Assembly: GCA_002694035.1 (NCBI GenBank) | Contig: NZKY01000046.1 | Location: forward strand, 1 to 33,567 | Length of the DNA: 33,567 nucleotides | Direction: 5' to 3' | Origin: Opitutia bacterium | Lineage (GTDB): Bacteria > Verrucomicrobiota > Verrucomicrobiia > Opitutales > Seribacteraceae | In this document: piece after piece, positions 33,118 through 33,567 of the stretch | How the letters are laid out: each line of letters starts with the position of its first letter | Position numbering within the stretch: the first letter of the stretch is position 1 | Position numbers and translations under genes: made by a program | The notes under the pieces: generated by a model | Database searches by the model: none | What the model saw: only the letters and a program-made list of their open reading frames with translations | What the model was told of the DNA's origin: nothing

Positions 33118-33567
33118 ATGTTAACCAACAAATTTATTAATCCTAACATTTTATTCATTACCTTTTTTTGGGTGGCTACTTTAATTGCACAAGAAAATAA
33201 TCAACCCATTGCGGAAAGCCTCCCCACTCTTACTGTCCTAGGACAAGAAACTGCTAATCAAAGACCAGTTACCACATATGAAACTCCCATTTCAAATTTG
33301 GACTTTGATCCTCGAATTGATATGCAATCGCGAAACATGGCTGAAGCACAAGGAGATGTTAGTATAAGAGGAGGCACATTTGAAAATACTGGTGTAATGG
33401 TCGGAAGTGCGACCCTTCTTGACCCACAAACTGGTCACTACACCACAGAACTTCCCATCGCTCCTGAAATGCTCGGGGAGCCTAAAATCTTAACTGGTGC
33501 CGACAACGCCCTTCGAGGATTTAATAGTAATGCTGGCACTATTTCATATTCATGGAAAGAGATTACT
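33118..33567 (+). CDS. TonB-dependent receptor, 5' part
   Basis: The frame runs from an ATG at 33118 to the end of the window without a stop (150 codons). A signal peptide (about 1-24, ILFITFFWVATLIAQ) is followed by a plug domain: LPTLTVLGQE near the start, DMQSRNMAEAQGDVSIRGG (SIRGG is the plug's typical motif), then EPKILTGADNALRGFNSNAG, the usual gating region. This makes it an outer membrane receptor for active uptake of sugars, siderophores or cobalamin; the ligand cannot be seen in the visible part. Confidence 0.85.
   Translation, partial: MLTNKFINPNILFITFFWVATLIAQENNQPIAESLPTLTVLGQETANQRPVTTYETPISNLDFDPRIDMQSRNMAEAQGDVSIRGGTFENTGVMVGSATLLDPQTGHYTTELPIAPEMLGEPKILTGADNALRGFNSNAGTISYSWKEIT

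Overview
This window is a chromosomal stretch with high coding density and low GC (clearly AT-rich by eye). The gene content fits a marine member of the Planctomycetes-Verrucomicrobia-Chlamydiae group, most likely a verrucomicrobium of the Opitutae type. The pointers are secreted beta-propeller proteins with DUF6797-like and DUF6807 (PmoA) modules, a four-repeat SHD1 protein, a secreted sulfatase fused to a DUF1080 (3-keto-disaccharide hydrolase) domain, an azurin-like copper domain, and start sites with little Shine-Dalgarno sequence. This placement is inference; there is no rRNA or other marker gene in the window, and I saw no tRNA, CRISPR array, insertion sequence or prophage gene.

Layout. 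1-1833: 3' part of aconitase B. 1882-5671 (minus): PQQ-like propeller protein, RhlE-type DEAD-box helicase, CehA/McbA-like PHP metallohydrolase, small membrane protein. 5768-8512 (plus): large secreted protein with a DUF6797-like module, a propeller and an azurin-like domain. 8520-12923 (minus): ABC ATPase, large FtsX-type permease and AttH/CrtC-like secreted lipocalin, a compact three-gene operon. 12992-13723 (minus): alpha/beta hydrolase. 13724-14051: divergent intergenic region with a perfect 12-bp hairpin. 14052-16706: 3-hydroxyisobutyrate dehydrogenase-like reductase, facing a small protein-PurT-MazG-like operon. 16854-17321: RDD membrane protein. 17435-21842 (plus): operon of cytochrome c protein, propeller-PmoA protein and sugar epimerase. 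21846-26849 (minus): SHD1 protein, frameshifted DUF983 gene, hidden small membrane gene, sulfatase-DUF1080, and a remnant of a second sulfatase. 27148-32468 (plus): DUF1189 membrane protein, LemA and two tandem M48 peptidases. 32470-32985 (minus): MsrA. 33118-end: 5' part of a TonB-dependent receptor.

The most interesting signal is the relationship between the two secreted redox-type loci. The single protein at 5768-8512 carries, in order, an N-terminal module, a propeller, a propeller tail and a C-terminal azurin. The same first three parts appear divided over two adjacent genes at 17435-21007, where the N-terminal module is fused to a cytochrome c and the propeller plus tail is fused to PmoA/DUF6807. 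This Rosetta-stone arrangement suggests that the two adjacent proteins form one periplasmic oxidoreductase-like unit, and that azurin and cytochrome c are interchangeable electron carriers for it. With the epimerase, sulfatase, DUF1080, CehA-like and TonB receptor genes, this points to uptake and periplasmic processing of sulfated or modified polysaccharides, with substrates unknown.

Two decayed or disrupted genes are visible that a simple ORF scan misses: a DUF983 zinc-ribbon membrane gene split by one extra base in an A5 run, and a C-terminal sulfatase fragment next to an intact sulfatase.
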